This document shows positions 1 through 11,775 of a DNA stretch of 64,000 bases, piece by piece. The position numbers were made by a program, and so were the translations under genes. The first letter of the stretch is position 1. Each line of letters begins with the position of its first letter. The DNA comes from Alitta virens (taxonomy: Eukaryota; Annelida; Polychaeta; Phyllodocida; Nereididae): assembly GCA_932294295.1 (NCBI GenBank), contig OW028582.1:6133515-6197514 (forward strand). Direction: 5' to 3'. The notes beneath the pieces were generated by a model, which had not been told where the DNA came from, searched no databases, and worked only from the letters and a program-made list of their open reading frames with translations.

Positions 1-472
1 AGAATGGCAAGTGTTGAAGTTTGACACCTAACACTGAGCAGGTTTTTAAGGAAACGGACTTGTATTTTCTCGAGAGCATCAATTTGCTTCTCTCGGAACC
101 ATATTTCACTATTGTATTCAAGTATTGGTAATATATATGTGTCAAACATTTTGATACACAATTTGGCTGGTAGATAGCTAACTGTAGACTTTGTCTTTTC
201 TTTAAGAGCATACATCGCTTTTTGAGCTTGGGTTGTCAAATGCTGATACATTACTTTGTGTATGTTGCTAGAATTGCTAATTACATGACCCAAATATTTG
301 TATGAATTAACTATATCTAATTTCTCACTTTCAATAATGAAATTCATGTACATTTGCCAGATTTATGTAAGATCATAAATTTGCTCTTCTGAGAGTTAAT
401 TATTAGATGCCACTTTCTACAATAAGCTTCAAGATCTTTTAATAGAGTCTGCATTCCATCAGCACTTTAATA
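1..472 (-). pseudogene. LINE reverse transcriptase fragment (C-terminal half)
   Basis: Read on the minus strand from about 472 this gives LLKDLEAYCRKWHL, then SQKSKFMI, and after a broken stretch ILPILEYNSEIW and LEKIQVRFLKNLL. These are the blocks that follow the catalytic motif in non-LTR (CR1/L2/Jockey-like) reverse transcriptases. The catalytic YADD block itself is not visible, so the fragment covers the thumb/connection part only. Frame changes and stops lie around 290-365, so it is dead. The homology runs off the left edge of the window. Clade assignment is inferred. Confidence 0.75.
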
Positions 473-601
473 TATATTGAAAAATATAATTTATTTTTAA
501 ATGAAAATGTGTATGTGTTCTTACATGCACACAACCAAAATACTTAGTCTTACTGGCTGTGTAATGGCAAGATATATTTATATCACTGGTCAATAAGTAG
601 T

Positions 602-772
602 ACAATAACAACAGGGGCGTAGCCTGTAGCCCCCCCCCCCTTAGAATTTTGCTAAAAATAGTACCTACATGTTGCTGAAGTGAGCACCAGTGTGTCAGAA
701 TCGTGAATTTTGACCGAGCTGCCCCCCCCCCCCCCCTAGAATTTTTTCCAGACTCCGTCCCTGACAATAACA
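602..772. mobile_element. hAT-type MITE with flanking direct repeat
   Basis: The element (611-763) begins CAGGGGCGTAG and ends in the imperfect complement CTCCGTCCCTG, the CAGGG-type terminus seen in hAT transposons. The same 9 bp, ACAATAACA, lie on the left (602-610) and right (764-772). Two long C runs (about 630-640 and 722-736), each followed by TAGAATTTT, fill the interior. No transposase is present, so it is non-autonomous. The one extra A at 611 makes the exact target duplication length uncertain (8 or 9 bp). Confidence 0.6.
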
Positions 773-1380
773 GTTTTGCCTAACCACTATATACATCATT
801 TAAATTCAATCAGATTTGAATGTTTCATTGTCGTCCAGCATAGACGTATGTTGGATGGCTGGAGGGTATGTTGTACAATGAGTGGAGCTGGAGAATAAAT
901 TACATTGGAGGGAAGATTATCTTAGTAACATCTTACAATACCATGGCTACGACCGTTTGACACGTTCTATATTGGATTGACCTAAATGCACAATGTAGTT
1001 CTGCATATCATGCATATAATGATATCATTACATTTTGGCACAAATGAAAACTACAACGTCAATTCCATGTCAGAATTAATATGTCATGCAATTGTCACAT
1101 ATATGTCAAATGATGATGTAATATATACTTACTATAGATAGAAGATGCCTTCCTGGATAAGTGGCTTAAGTTGTTTTTGGGGCAGGTTCGTTCACAGTGC
1201 AGTGTCACATCCCTAACGCATGCGTGATAGGCCGTTCACAACCATGCATTTATTTCAGTCTGTACATAGTCATTTCCCAGAAACACACTCGTGCATGTTT
1301 ATAAATATAGGTCAACTCATGCATATTCATGTAGTGACTTAGTTCTGGTTAGATTTTGTCACAAATACTGCAAGTCCCCA
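773..1380. other. No gene seen
   Basis: Unique-looking AT-rich sequence. No coding motif, RNA gene or clear repeat was recognised. The phrase TGTTGGATGGCTGGAGGGTATGT near 850 has a loose relative near 54.67 kb. Confidence 0.4.
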
Positions 1381-1512
1381 TCTATATATCCATCGATCTA
1401 TCCATCTATCTACCCGTCCATCCATCCATCCATCTATCTATCTATCTATCCATCTATCCATCTGTCCATCTATCCATCTATCTATCTCTATCTATCTATC
1501 TATCTATCTATT
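1381..1512. repeat. (ATCT/CATC)n microsatellite
   Basis: About 130 bp of alternating CATC and TATC tetranucleotides with a few variants (CCGT, TGTC). Its translation gives a YPSI repeat that is an artefact. Confidence 0.95.
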
Positions 1513-2757
1513 TTATATCAATCAATTAATTCAATCTTCAGGGTGGACAGCTAGCTAGTATTATGCATATAGCTGACCCTATATTCATTTATGAATTAGT
1601 CATGATAACTTCGAAGATTAAACCAAATCCCATGGCCTCATTGGTCAGGCTGTCTGAGGCGTCTGGGGCACCCTTCATAATCATGATAGTAATAAATATG
1701 GCCCAATTTCTTGATCCAACGATATCAGAGTGGTTTAATTTTGTTTCCATATTTGGGATATATTGGCATATATATCATTGTATATAGACAAAGGCACTAC
1801 AATTAGCATAATTTACATGAAGAAGTTTCCATATCTGCTGAAAAACGTTCAATATTTCTTTGAGACTTAGTGTTTTAACTTCAGAGGATGTTAAGCTATG
1901 TAGCACGCACAATGGGTTTTGATTGTCATGGAAACATCAAGTGGGGTGACCCACAATGTGTGTCCCAAAAATAAACAAGCAAATGATTTTTTCTCTGATG
2001 AATAAGCAAATGATTTTTTCCTTTAATAGCTCATAAAACGGTGTTATGATTGGGGTAAAAATGTCCAATATTGTAAATAAGGCCAATAAATTGAGGAATA
2101 GTCTTATGAAACTATTAAATCCCCTATTAAATACATATTTGCAACATCAGAACAATGTAGGCGGACTTTTGAGCAAGCAAAGCTCTCTTTGTCTAGCTAC
2201 CGACAACTGTCTGAAAATAGTGATAATAAAAAGATGTTAGTATTACTTGAAAATATAAAAATAAATAAAAACATTTCAAAATTTTTCTATTATTAAGTTT
2301 TATATTTTATAAGTGCCGATATATTTTTAGTATTGTGAAATTTGCAGCCTACAAAACAGTGTCTATTCAGAAAAAATTGAAATGTTTTGCAAATCTATTG
2401 GTATAATTCAGATCCACATTTAAAAAAATATTATTGCGTTTTCATTTCTCAATATTAACATGCATAATTGACAGGTTCAGTGAGTGTAGCATTTCATTTC
2501 AAAATTGGCCTATTTGTAATATTTTTTTTATTAATTACAGTGTACAGCTTTAAATGCAATTCGCTATCACAAACATAAAGAGTAATTGACAGATCCAATT
2601 TGTGTAATTGCGTTGTTTCACTTGAGAAAGAGTGAGAACAGTGAGTGTGTGTGGCCAGTTTTATTCCTTTTATAGGTCAGAGTGTGGGTGTGTCACTCAA
2701 CTGGCCAATCATGGTCAGAAGCCTGCAATGGAGTGACCACTGCAACACTAGCATAAC
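1513..2757. other. No gene seen
   Basis: AT-rich sequence with several short ORFs but no recognisable protein motif. Short local duplication around 1985 and 2010 (AAGCAAATGATTTTTTC twice). Confidence 0.4.
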
Positions 2758-2813
2758 ACCAGCAGCATCACAAGCACAAATTCATGATGGATTTTGTTAA
2801 CAGCCAAAACACT
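2758..2813 (+). repeat. Dispersed 56-bp repeat, copy 1
   Basis: The stretch from CAGCAGCATCACAA to CCAAAACACTAT recurs with few changes at 6338-6394 in the same orientation. It is probably a fragment of an unrecognised interspersed element. Confidence 0.6.
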
Positions 2814-3503
2814 ATAGTTACCATGAAATAATGTAAGCATATATAAAGCTTTTGTGGGCTCCAAGATATTTGTGGGAACCTGATTGAGTCAATATTAGTC
2901 ACTTTTCCCAGAGGTGGTATTAACTCTTTTTCCACAGTAATCTGTTCATTCCTTATGACAATATATTGCCTAAATGTCTCCTGGATCCAGGATATATTCC
3001 GGAATTTGGTCTGGAACAAGATCCATACTATGACCATAAGTGTGCTCAGTATCATCGGCAGACTTGACTACAAGTATTTGAACATTGAAATGTGAATTGG
3101 TAGACTAACAGTAATATTGACTGTGTATATACTGGAAGATAATTCGGGATTCATGATCCTGAATATGATCCAGATCACCTCCAGAATTTGATTTTTTTTA
3201 TGCCCAACCATTAAATTTTATACCCAAAAACATAACCGCCTTGGTGAATGTATTGATTTCAAATTGTAAGAAAACTGTTTGAACACAGATCTGCATTTAA
3301 ATTACAATGAACCGAAGCATCTATGTTCCCATTTATTGAAATGCCCAGAACGTTTATTGAAATAAATATTTATACTACAATATGACACTGACTTAAGTTT
3401 AGGCTTCTCATGTCCATCAATATATATGATGATAATCGTGCTGACAGAGAATTAATGGGTCAGTATGCTATATGATATGAAATTTTATTTTATATATATA
3501 TTT
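2814..3503. other. No gene seen
   Basis: AT-rich. A 95-codon ORF overlaps 2768-3055 on the minus strand but has no recognised motif and begins inside the dispersed repeat, so it is not called. Confidence 0.35.
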
Positions 3504-3522
3504 ATTGGCACGGAGTGCCAAT
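3504..3522. repeat. Perfect 8-bp inverted repeat
   Basis: ATTGGCAC and GTGCCAAT flank a 3-nt loop, just upstream of the CpG-rich island. It contains an ATTGG (CCAAT box) on each strand. Confidence 0.6.
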
Positions 3523-3529
3523 ACTTACG

Positions 3530-4260
3530 TTGTTTGTAGGAGGCGTTTCCGCGTAATGCGTCCGGTTTGCCATTTTGCGAGCGGCAAATTTGAACTTACA
3601 TGTTAATAGCTATTTCTTGCAATCATTGTTTGTTGCCTCCGCACGTCCCTCGGCTGTTCCCGGTCACAAGATGGCGAACTCCGACGGAAATGACCGAAGT
3701 GCGTTGTACAGCTTCGTGCATGTTCGGGGCAGAGGCCCCAGGCGGGGAATTCTTGCAGTGTCTTATACCTTATATTAGTCCTTCAATTTTGAAAAACCCG
3801 CCGGGGGCCTCTTCCTTACTGAATATATTAGCGCATGCGCAGTGACGTGTCTAGACTGCTATGTAGGTCACTGCTACAACAGAACGAAATGGCCGTGCAA
3901 ATTGCCGCATTACACGGCGAATTTTGCCGTTTTCACAGAGAGTGGATACCGTTTCTCTTCAGAAATGAATTCTACGACGTTCTGCCTTTCATTTAATGTA
4001 TAACTTGTGAAGATTGATCAAGTCTTCACGAAGTTATGCAGTTCAGTCGTCGTTGGAAATTAGCGTCTGCAACGAAGCGGAACGATTGCGAATTGGCCCA
4101 CGTACGTTGCCTTGCTCATTGGCGATTAGTGATAGTATTCGCCTGGGCTTTTTCGCCGCCGACTTTACGTTTCGTACCCCCACGAAATGTACCCCAGGCA
4201 AATCTCGCAAAGTTGAGGTATTATCATAATTTATTCATGTGGCTCACGTGGTCAGACCTG
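3530..4260. promoter_or_regulatory. CpG-rich promoter-like island
   Basis: About 700 bp is visibly richer in G+C and CpG than its surroundings. It holds a YY1-type AAGATGGCG (3668-3676), a palindromic NRF-1-type GCGCATGCGCA (3831-3841) followed at once by a CRE-like TGACGTG (3843-3849), and ATTGG boxes near 4093 and 4119. NRF-1, YY1 and CRE sites together are typical of TATA-less housekeeping promoters in animals. An open frame from 4036 reaches a possible splice donor GAG|GTATTA near 4216-4221, which could be a first exon on the plus strand. No protein homology is recognised, so the gene is inferred only. Confidence 0.4.
3732..3812. repeat. GC-rich inverted repeat within the island
   Basis: GAGGCCCCAGGCGGG (3732-3746) pairs with CCCGCCGGGGGCCTC (about 3797-3811) with one mismatch across a 50-nt AT-rich loop. 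It may be a mini-MITE or a cruciform-forming element. Confidence 0.55.
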
Positions 4261-5599
4261 TCAAAGCACTGCGTGCCAATTTGCACGTTTTATGTGCTCT
4301 AGTTATAAAATTTTCTACCTAACCATTAAAAAAATTGTCCTGAAAAGATTATGATCAAGCAAGTGTCGCCAGTTTTTAAAATTTGATAAATAATAAAATT
4401 TTTTACTTCTCCAGCATAATTATAAGACAAATGAATATGTTTCTAAAAGTAAATTAATAAAACGGAATTATATAAATGTAAAGTACTTAATATCATCTAT
4501 AGACAGCAAGCAGATATGTATAAGACATTTATATCTGTACACATTAGGGTTATGTGGCAATTGCGTGGCACAAATATTGTCAGACCATGTAAATTTTCTG
4601 ACTTCAGGATGTTATGTTACCATGGCAACCAATAATTGAGCCCCATAAAATAAATGACTTCATTTTATTTTACAAAGAGAGTAATTTCAGGGAAAAGATA
4701 TATATGTTCTTATTTTACATTGTCTTTAGGTGCATCATATTGTGTTACATTGCAATTTGCAGTGTTAAATTTAGTTAGCAAAACATAAACGCACTACATT
4801 TTAATTAATATTATGTGGATTGGCTGTGATTATTGAGATTGTTGGTTGCCATGGTAAACCCAAATAAAAACATTGACATTTTGGATACTAGATAACTCAA
4901 TATATAATTGGTATATTGAAACTAAAGTAAATGGCTATTGAATGCACAACTATTCAAGGGTCCATTTTCATGTGTGCTCTGAACAAACTGCAAGCATAGG
5001 AATGCCAAATAAGGCTTCAATTTAAATCATGACACATTTGTGGAGACTTTTTTAATGCAATAGATTGTGAAAACTATATAAAGATATAGTCTAAAAGGGG
5101 CTTATTTATATTTTCATGTTTCTCCAAAATGCTTTTAGCATCAGCTTCGTTATGTTAGTATAGAAATTGTTTTGCATCTAAAATACCTAACAGGGCTCTT
5201 TGAGTGGTTACACTCCATAATGTTTCCAAATGATGTAACTATGGCATATTTGTGTTCCTTGAATAATATGGAGCAACTTTGAAAGAAGACCATAGATCAA
5301 AATTGCCTGGGTTAATTGTTCCAAGGTATTATTAAATCTTAACAGTCCCCCCTCTAACATCAATGGACTCATCCATGTTAGTCTGATTTCCTGGAAATTG
5401 GCATGGTTTATTTTGGTCTTAGGGGTGAAAGCTTATGAAGGTTCCCACAAATGAGGTTTACTGACTGCGCATTGGCTAACCTGACAAAGGACCAGCACAA
5501 GATTGGGCCAACAATGGGCCAACTATGATGCAATGTTTGTTGGGGTCAAGCAACGCGTGGATCTGACTTCTCGTAATTATTATTGATATTAAGTGACTT
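4261..5599. other. No gene seen
   Basis: AT-rich, possibly intronic. Nothing recognisable beyond short low-complexity runs. Confidence 0.4.
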
Positions 5600-5750
5600 T
5601 GTTCTGCACCTGTTGGGCTAACTAGGGCAGGCAGGGACCATGGCAATGAGATGAAGGATGAAACAGCCATCCAACTTAGGCTCAACCGGGAATCGAACCT
5701 GGGGCCCAGTGGTTGGAAGTCAAGCACGCTACCACTGAGCTAGGCCCCCA
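5600..5750 (-). mobile_element. SINE family A (tRNA-derived), full head
   Basis: On the minus strand it starts GGGGGCCTAGCTCAGTGG. The A box TAGCTCAGTGGTAG is followed by an intact B box GGTTCGATTCC, then the family body GTTGGATGGCTGTTTCATCC and CATGGTCCCTGCCTG. These are the internal RNA polymerase III promoter elements of a tRNA-derived SINE. At least 11 further copies or fragments lie in this window. Confidence 0.85.
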
Positions 5751-7498
5751 CCCCCAAATATTAGGGATAGAGTTTTGCAGATCTGAAACCGATAAAGGTC
5801 AAATTGTTAACATGCAAAATCATGATGGCACAGCGTAATTCTGAGCTGGTAAATTAGCTTTATGTAATTTTGGACCTCCATTTACCTAAGCTTTAAGATT
5901 TCACAAGCTTTGGATACCTTATTCACCAATAAATTGTCACTCATCTGAATATAAACTTTGTCAAAATTAAACATTGTACACATTTGTTAGCATCAAATCT
6001 TGTCCATTCTATAATACCGTTATGAATTGTTATGTTCTCACTCCATCACTCCCGTTCACCAACTTAACGGCCTGTTTTGAATGGAGACACACCACATCTA
6101 AATTATGCTAATATTCATGCTAAAAAAATATTTTATGTGTCCACTCAATACTTTGTTTAAATTTCAAACATTATATTGTTTATTGGGAAAATAATTGTCT
6201 AAGTCAACGTTCATTGTTTGATTAAAACAATCATTGTCTAAGGGCAAACAATATCTCTCCTGATTTTAAACAAAACATTGAGTAGACACAAGCAAAACAT
6301 TTTTTGTTGTTGTGGGAAACAGACAATTATTTTCAGACCAGCAGCATCACAAACACAAATTCAGCATGGATTTTGTTAACAGCCAAAACACTATGAGGTA
6401 CACAAATCAAATTTAAAGCAAATCTGATCACCGAAATTTTCCCCCATCATGGCAAAATATATGATTGTATACAAACCAAGCAAATCCAATCACCGAAAAA
6501 GAAATTATAGTATTTTACACCAATAATTTATCATAGGGTAATTACCCCTGGACAACCATGAGGTTTCAGAAGCAACCTCATGCTATGTTCTTCACTCATG
6601 GAAGTAACCATGCTTCCATCAAAATATCATACTCCCAAAGTGAGTATTTCTTGCAGAGCTCAATAAAAGACCTCAACCAGAATTACGCCCCAACACCAAC
6701 GCCGACCGAGTGATGACAATAACTCATTTGTTGGACAAATAGATAAGCTAAAATGTGGACAAAAAAATTCAATATCTATGAAGATAAAATCAATCAAGAT
6801 AACTATGATAACCATTGCTTCACATTCCTATTTCGGACTCTTTCTACATTTCATTCTACAGCAACATTATTGAGTAGATCGAAGTGGAAGTTATTACGCG
6901 TCAACAGTGTAAATGTATTTGTCTCAGCCGTAAGATATTTCATCTTAGGGCCGCACTTTTACGAATCTCACAGGGCATTCATTGGTCTTATCTGGCGAGA
7001 ACACAAATAAATGAATGGTGCATAAGGGAATTAACGCCAGACAGCATCTGTGGGTGTCAGGCCGCCCACTCCAAAACCGTTGGTGAATGCTGCACACTGT
7101 GTGTCGTCACCTCACAGCCCAGTGACCTAATTATGTACATGTTTTGCTCGTTTACTCATCTGACTAAAGTAAATCAATCAATTTCTCTTACAGTCTATAG
7201 GCTGGCTTATGGTATTAAAGGTCTAACAATGAAATTACAGAATAATTAGCTTCTTTTTGGTTATAATTAAATTTCAGGCATTTCTTGGTTTTTGTTGCAA
7301 ACGTTATCAGCTAGTTCACCATGGTTATCCTTCAGATCTACAAGACAAAATAATCAAAAATAATCAAAAATAACAACAAAACAACAAAGATTTCAAGAAT
7401 AGCTGTTCAAGAGACCAGGGAGTGAGCTTTGCAGACAATTTTCCGTTCTTGGATGAAAATCTCTAGTTCATCCAAGGTCCGTTATTTGAGGGATGGGT
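5751..7498. other. No gene seen; contains a dispersed repeat copy
   Basis: 6338-6394 is the second copy of the 56-bp repeat at 2758-2813. A 121-codon plus-strand ORF (6884-7249) has no recognised motif and biased composition was not evident, so it is left uncalled. Confidence 0.35.
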
Positions 7499-7933
7499 TT
7501 ATTTTGACATCTGGCTCTCCGACTGTGCATTATGTAACGAGACTGTCCCCAAGTCATGATACAGCATTAGCATAACATCAGAACAGGTTTCCTCTGAGGA
7601 AGGAGCTTCCGAAGACATGATTCTTTTGTCGCTTTCGAAAACCTCTTGAAACCAACGATCTGCATTAAATTTGGCAGACGACATTTCATTCAAATGTCCG
7701 TTTGATGAAATATCGTCTGCTTTTCGCTCAAATCATCCGTCATTCAAAGGCACGATGTCAAAAGCTACCAGAAGTCAACAGCTTCATCAGCCACATTTGA
7801 CCTGTTCCCAGCCCCTGTGCAAATCTAATAAGTCTGGGGGAATGTTTGAATCAGCCTCATGAGAGCCCAATTTTATGAGGTTAGTTGCCAATGAACGTAG
7901 CTGGGGAATCAGGTCAATGGCTTCTACAAATTC
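7499..7933 (-). pseudogene. Decayed spectrin-repeat-like coding segment
   Basis: Two open blocks lie in one minus-strand frame. The upstream block (7933-7802) reads AIDLIPQLRSLATNLIKLG and ends LLDLHRGWEQ, matching the helix B-C pattern of spectrin repeats (the alanine/leucine heptads, then a terminal W-E). It is followed by CAG|GTCAAA, a fair splice donor. The downstream block (7659-7499, after a possible acceptor TTAATGCAG) reads RWFQEVFESDKRIMSSE then LMLYHDLGTVSLHN, resembling a helix A tryptophan and the L-L-H-L pattern of helix B. Four or so stops lie between them, so this is either two exons with a short intron or a pseudogene. The family call is by pattern only. Confidence 0.3.
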
Positions 7934-7984
7934 ACGCCAAGCTAGTCAGCTCAAACTGTAATGCTGCTGATTCTGCACGGAGGG

Positions 7985-8490
7985 TAAAGCCCAGTTCATA
8001 CCTTCACGATTTTACGACGATCTATCATGAATAGCAAATTCGTCATGCATCGTCAGAGGTCGGCATTATGATCGGGAACAGTCGTAATCAGTCTAAAACG
8101 ATCTTTAGGCTTCGTCGGAGGTGTGGGAGTGCAAAAAGAAGATGTTTGAGTCTACTCAAAACCGTTTTTTTTTTGGGGGGGGGGGGGGGCTACGACTTTT
8201 TGTTTGCAGTTACGCATTCGTAGGTCCATCGTACCTCGATCATCTTAGAAGGTCATACGAGGTCGTAGGAAGTCGTAGGACGTCGTAGATGGGATTGGTA
8301 TGAATCGTTATCAATCACCATGTTATGCAACCTAGCTGCACATGACGAAGGTTTACTAACAGCTACGATTTTGCTACGATCACTAATTTTTTTCACCGTA
8401 GATATTCGTAGTGAATCATAGTGTTACTTATGCAAATGTAGGAACACCTTAGTGGTTCGTAAACGCCTTGTGGTTTTGCCTTAGCTGTTC
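7985..8490. mobile_element. Possible DNA transposon remnant rich in TACGAC/GTCGTA
   Basis: Starts near GGTAAAGCCCAGTTCATACC and holds many dispersed CGTAG/CTACG words in both orientations, plus a T8/G15 homopolymer at 8165-8188. The layout resembles the other non-autonomous elements here whose ends carry GTGTGAA-GGGGC-type phrases. The opposite terminus was not found. Confidence 0.25.
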
Positions 8491-8867
8491 CTGGCAGGTC
8501 GTAGCAAATTGAGGTTAATGAAGGATCAAAAATTCATTTAAGGTCATTACGTCAAGACTTACTTTTACTTGCCGCAGCATAGACATTGATTTGTATCCAT
8601 GGTACGTTATGCAGTAATGTCAGGCTAGAGGCAAACTATTTGCCAGGAAAATAAATAATCATTTATTGATTATGATTGTATATCTATTGGTTTATGTAGT
8701 ATTTTATCGCCGTCCGAGCAGAGTCAACAGACGTTATCAATTATAGGTTTAAACCTCGGGTAAGCCTGAACAGGAAAATTATAAGAGGCTGGGTTCGTTG
8801 GCGAAGATTTTCTATATAAACAACATGCTACTGGCATGGCACTGCAGTCATGTGCGAGGGATCAATC

Positions 8868-9149
8868 GCACATGAGTAGTAAGAGGGCTACTATAAAACC
8901 CTAGCTCCCGTAGCCCGCGACAGGCGGCGCTAGTGGTACTCATGACGGTGGCCGCTAGGTGGAGCTACCCGACGATATGTATGGATGTCATGCCTCGAAC
9001 GGGTGCCCGAGGGTCTAACCCGTCCTCTTTGCATCACCGATGAACCAGTGGAACGCCGCGGGCTATAGTGTGATTACTATAGAAGATATGGAATACCGTG
9101 GGCTATAGTTTGATTACTGTAGAGGACGTGAGAAGTGTGACAATCCTGG
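8868..9149 (+). repeat. 282-bp inverted repeat, left copy
   Basis: The reverse complement of this block is found at 18829-19110, same length, with about five differences by eye. It is GC-richer than its flanks. It ends with two tandem units of about 39 bp, each carrying a short hairpin (CTATAGT, 6-nt loop, ACTATAG; the second unit has a G-T pair instead). On the minus strand TGGTTCATCGG and GTTCGAGGC fit the polymerase III A and B box consensus, 36 nt apart. Its nature (terminal inverted repeat of a 10-kb element, or a young short interspersed element) is unresolved. Confidence 0.85.
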
Positions 9150-9209
9150 AATTATTGTTTTCAAGTAATGATCTATCTGGCACTTATTTGTACCAATCAT
9201 GAGCTTCCT

Positions 9210-9660
9210 AAGTTGACGACAGGTGGTGCTAGTGGCCTGATAGGTATAACAATGTGTAGAACTATTGTTTTGGTTTGTATGTGAAAGGTTGAAGAATGAA
9301 CCATCTTTCACCCATGTTGAAGAATAATACTGCAAGAGTGATATATGTACCAATAGAACAACTTTGCACAATTTGCACAAATCCTTCCTGTTTTTAAAAC
9401 ATAGTAGTAGTAATAAAGGTTAATTCAGATGTAGTAACACAGAACATTATTCACCCAGTAAGAGTGTTCAGAGAGTTTGGCATTGAAGAAGTAATTTATA
9501 AAGCTGTTCTATGATAGCTGTTTTGAGTGGTAATGACAGTGTCCGTGTAACGCTAGTCGGCTGATATGTATGGACGGCTGACCACCAAAAGGGTGCCTGA
9601 GGGGGTAACCGTACCTCTCTGCATGACCGATGAGCCCTGCTGAATACCAACCATTTGAAT
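9210..9660 (+). repeat. Diverged pieces of the 282-bp repeat
   Basis: 9212-9235 (GACAGGTGGTGCTAGTGG) and 9555-9640 (ATATGTATGGACGGC, then TGCATGACCGATGAGCC) match internal parts of the 282-bp block in the same order but with many changes, so an older copy is broken up directly beside the young one. Confidence 0.55.
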
Positions 9661-10162
9661 TGCTCAGAGGACGTCTTGTGAACCTCTGTGTAGAATGACA
9701 TTGAGTGGTAATGACAGTGTCCGAAATATTGTACCCTATGTGATGCCTGTGTTTGTTACATTTGTTGCAATATAGTTAAAAAGATGCCTACCTCCAACAC
9801 ATCTAAGCCATTTCTACATGAAAGTTCATCATGTCTGTTGTCACAAGGTGGTTTGTATTGACCATTTGAATTGCTCAGAGGACGTCTTGTGAACCTCTGT
9901 GTAGAATGACAAAGTTTCTTTGCCATCATATGAATATATAAGTAGCAAACAACTATTCCAAAATACATTAAGAAAAAAATGGAGATAGCAATAGAACAAC
10001 TATGCACAAATCCTTCCTGTTTTATAATGTAGAAGTAGTAATAAAAAGGTTAATTCAGAAGTAGGAACACAGAACTTCATTCACCCATTAAGACAAAGAG
10101 TGTCCCAAAGTTTGGCATTGAAGAAGTAATTTATAAAGCTGTTTTATGATAACTGTTTTGAG
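9376..10162 (+). repeat. Interlaced direct duplications
   Basis: 9376-9525 recurs at 10003-10162 (ATCCTTCCTGTTTT through AAAGCTGTT.TATGATA). Within this span a 52-bp piece (ACCATTTGAATTGCTCAGAG onward) at about 9649-9701 recurs at 9859-9911, and GAGTGGTAATGACAGTGTCCG occurs twice (about 9524 and 9702). This is a stepwise local duplication. Confidence 0.7.
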
Positions 10163-10449
10163 ATATGCAAGTATGTATAGCACATATTGAATTATAGTTA
10201 AAAAAGGGCACCTCTTTTTATCTCATATAATGGAACTCCTTACAGATTGCCCTTAGGCAATCAGTGGCAGTGTGTTCAATGAGATGCTACTCTCTGTTTA
10301 ATGATGTCTGCAGGTATATCTTGTCCTATTCAGCTTATATAGACTAGAGTACAGCACATACAACACTGTTTCTTACACACACATGTATAATAATTAAAAA
10401 TAAGATAACCTTCCATAGGTCTGTGTCATGTAGATCTGAGAATTACTGA

Positions 10450-11350
10450 AGAAAGACATGTTAAGTGTGTTCACAGACTGAGTTTCTCTAGCATGCACCT
10501 TCTAACAGGCTAACCAATCATGTCCCCTTGGTAACACAAGGTCTTTAGAATCTCACTGACTACAATAATATTTTTGGAAACATGCTATATGTCCACTTGT
10601 TATATTGCACTCCTATGAAAGGTTTGGAGCAGCACAAAATGGACAGAAATATTTCTAACAAGTCAGCTTTCTATTTAATCCCTCTCTGTGTCTATTAACT
10701 TAATATTTATTACCAATGGTGAATTTTGCCATCTTGTCATCATCATGGCTTATTATTATGTTCACAGAGAAGCAACAGAAATTACAATGGAGAATTTAGG
10801 CTACAGCAAACTTGAAGTTAGTTGTTTTATATAAGTGATTTTATCTATATTAACGAGCATTTTGGCGACTTTACTGCTGCTTGTTCAATCAGTTTCTACA
10901 TACTAAAGCTAATAATATGCAGCCATAAGTTATGTTAGTGTCAGGACCAAGTATGAAAATGACAAGCTGTTGTTCACTACCTGTAGACAAATATTATGAT
11001 GCTCCTTCCTGTACCTGAAAATACAAATGAAAACACTCGAATCCATGTCAATCCAGTCAAACATGGCATAGATCTGCACAAATCACATAAAGGGAAACAA
11101 TCAAAAACATCACTAATAATGACTCAATGGTAAAACAATATGATCAAGCGATAGCCTTTCTTACTAGTAATTACACACATGGCAACAAAACTCAGTATAT
11201 TACACCTCCTAAAACTGCAAGCAGTCTTAATCATTAAGTCAGAGGATATCCATACTGTGACATCTCAGGAATTCAGACTATATTAATAAGAACATTTACC
11301 CTTTGATAGAACCAAATGTGCAATACAAATATGTATGTGTGCTTTTATGT
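10450..11350 (+). repeat. Long repeat family P, copy 1 left arm
   Basis: Collinear with 14915-15855 (for example CTAACCAATCATGTCCCCTT, GGTTTGGAGCAGCACAAAA, CTGCAAGCAGTCT), but lacking about 105 bp that copy 2 has at 15385-15490. Parts reappear inverted at 12040-12410, giving a foldback arrangement. No coding capacity was found. Confidence 0.75.
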
Positions 11351-11604
11351 ACATTTTCCTTTTTGTCAACAAAGTATATGACACTTTCATGTGCATCTGG
11401 TTATTTTCAGTGTTCAGAGAACTGATACAAGGTTGATGTATTCATACTGGTATTGTAAATATACTGGTTCTAAGTAAATAATTCCTTACTATTCAACGTC
11501 TTATCCATATTTCAAGTAAGCATATCCTCTGTAATGTTTATCAACTAATATGTTCTCTTACTCTCCTTGTTGATTGTACATTATATGGTATATGACAATG
11601 GAAA

Positions 11605-11775
11605 TCAGCATGTTCATTAATTATAATATGTCATAGCCTCAGGTATCAATAGATCATTGTTCAACCATAAACCATTTATTGCTTGTCATGTATTGTATAT
11701 ATATATATATATATAATATTATATATATATATATATATATCAGCATGTTCATTAATTATAATAATGTCATGATAC
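11605..11775. repeat. (TA)n tract flanked by a direct repeat
   Basis: About 45 bp of AT alternation (11696-11740) sits between two copies of ATCAGCATGTTCATTAATTA (11606 and 11740). Confidence 0.8.

Noticed and set aside
1291..1554. 87-codon ORF with YPSI repeats (and a similar one at 39.0-39.2 kb)
   Set aside because: Translation of tetranucleotide microsatellites.
5476..5727. Peptides with FxxLPWSLPxL repeated at many loci
   Set aside because: All lie in SINE A copies; the shared peptide comes from the shared repeat, not from a gene family.
8990..9060. Hammerhead-ribozyme-like core (CCGATGA ... GAA)
   Set aside because: The invariant CUGAUGA is altered and no matching stems or cleavage triplet could be placed.
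9040..9120. 5S rRNA-like 3' end (GGAATACCG...CTATAG)
   Set aside because: The resemblance is limited to a few bases, and the A/C boxes and the rest of a 5S gene are absent.
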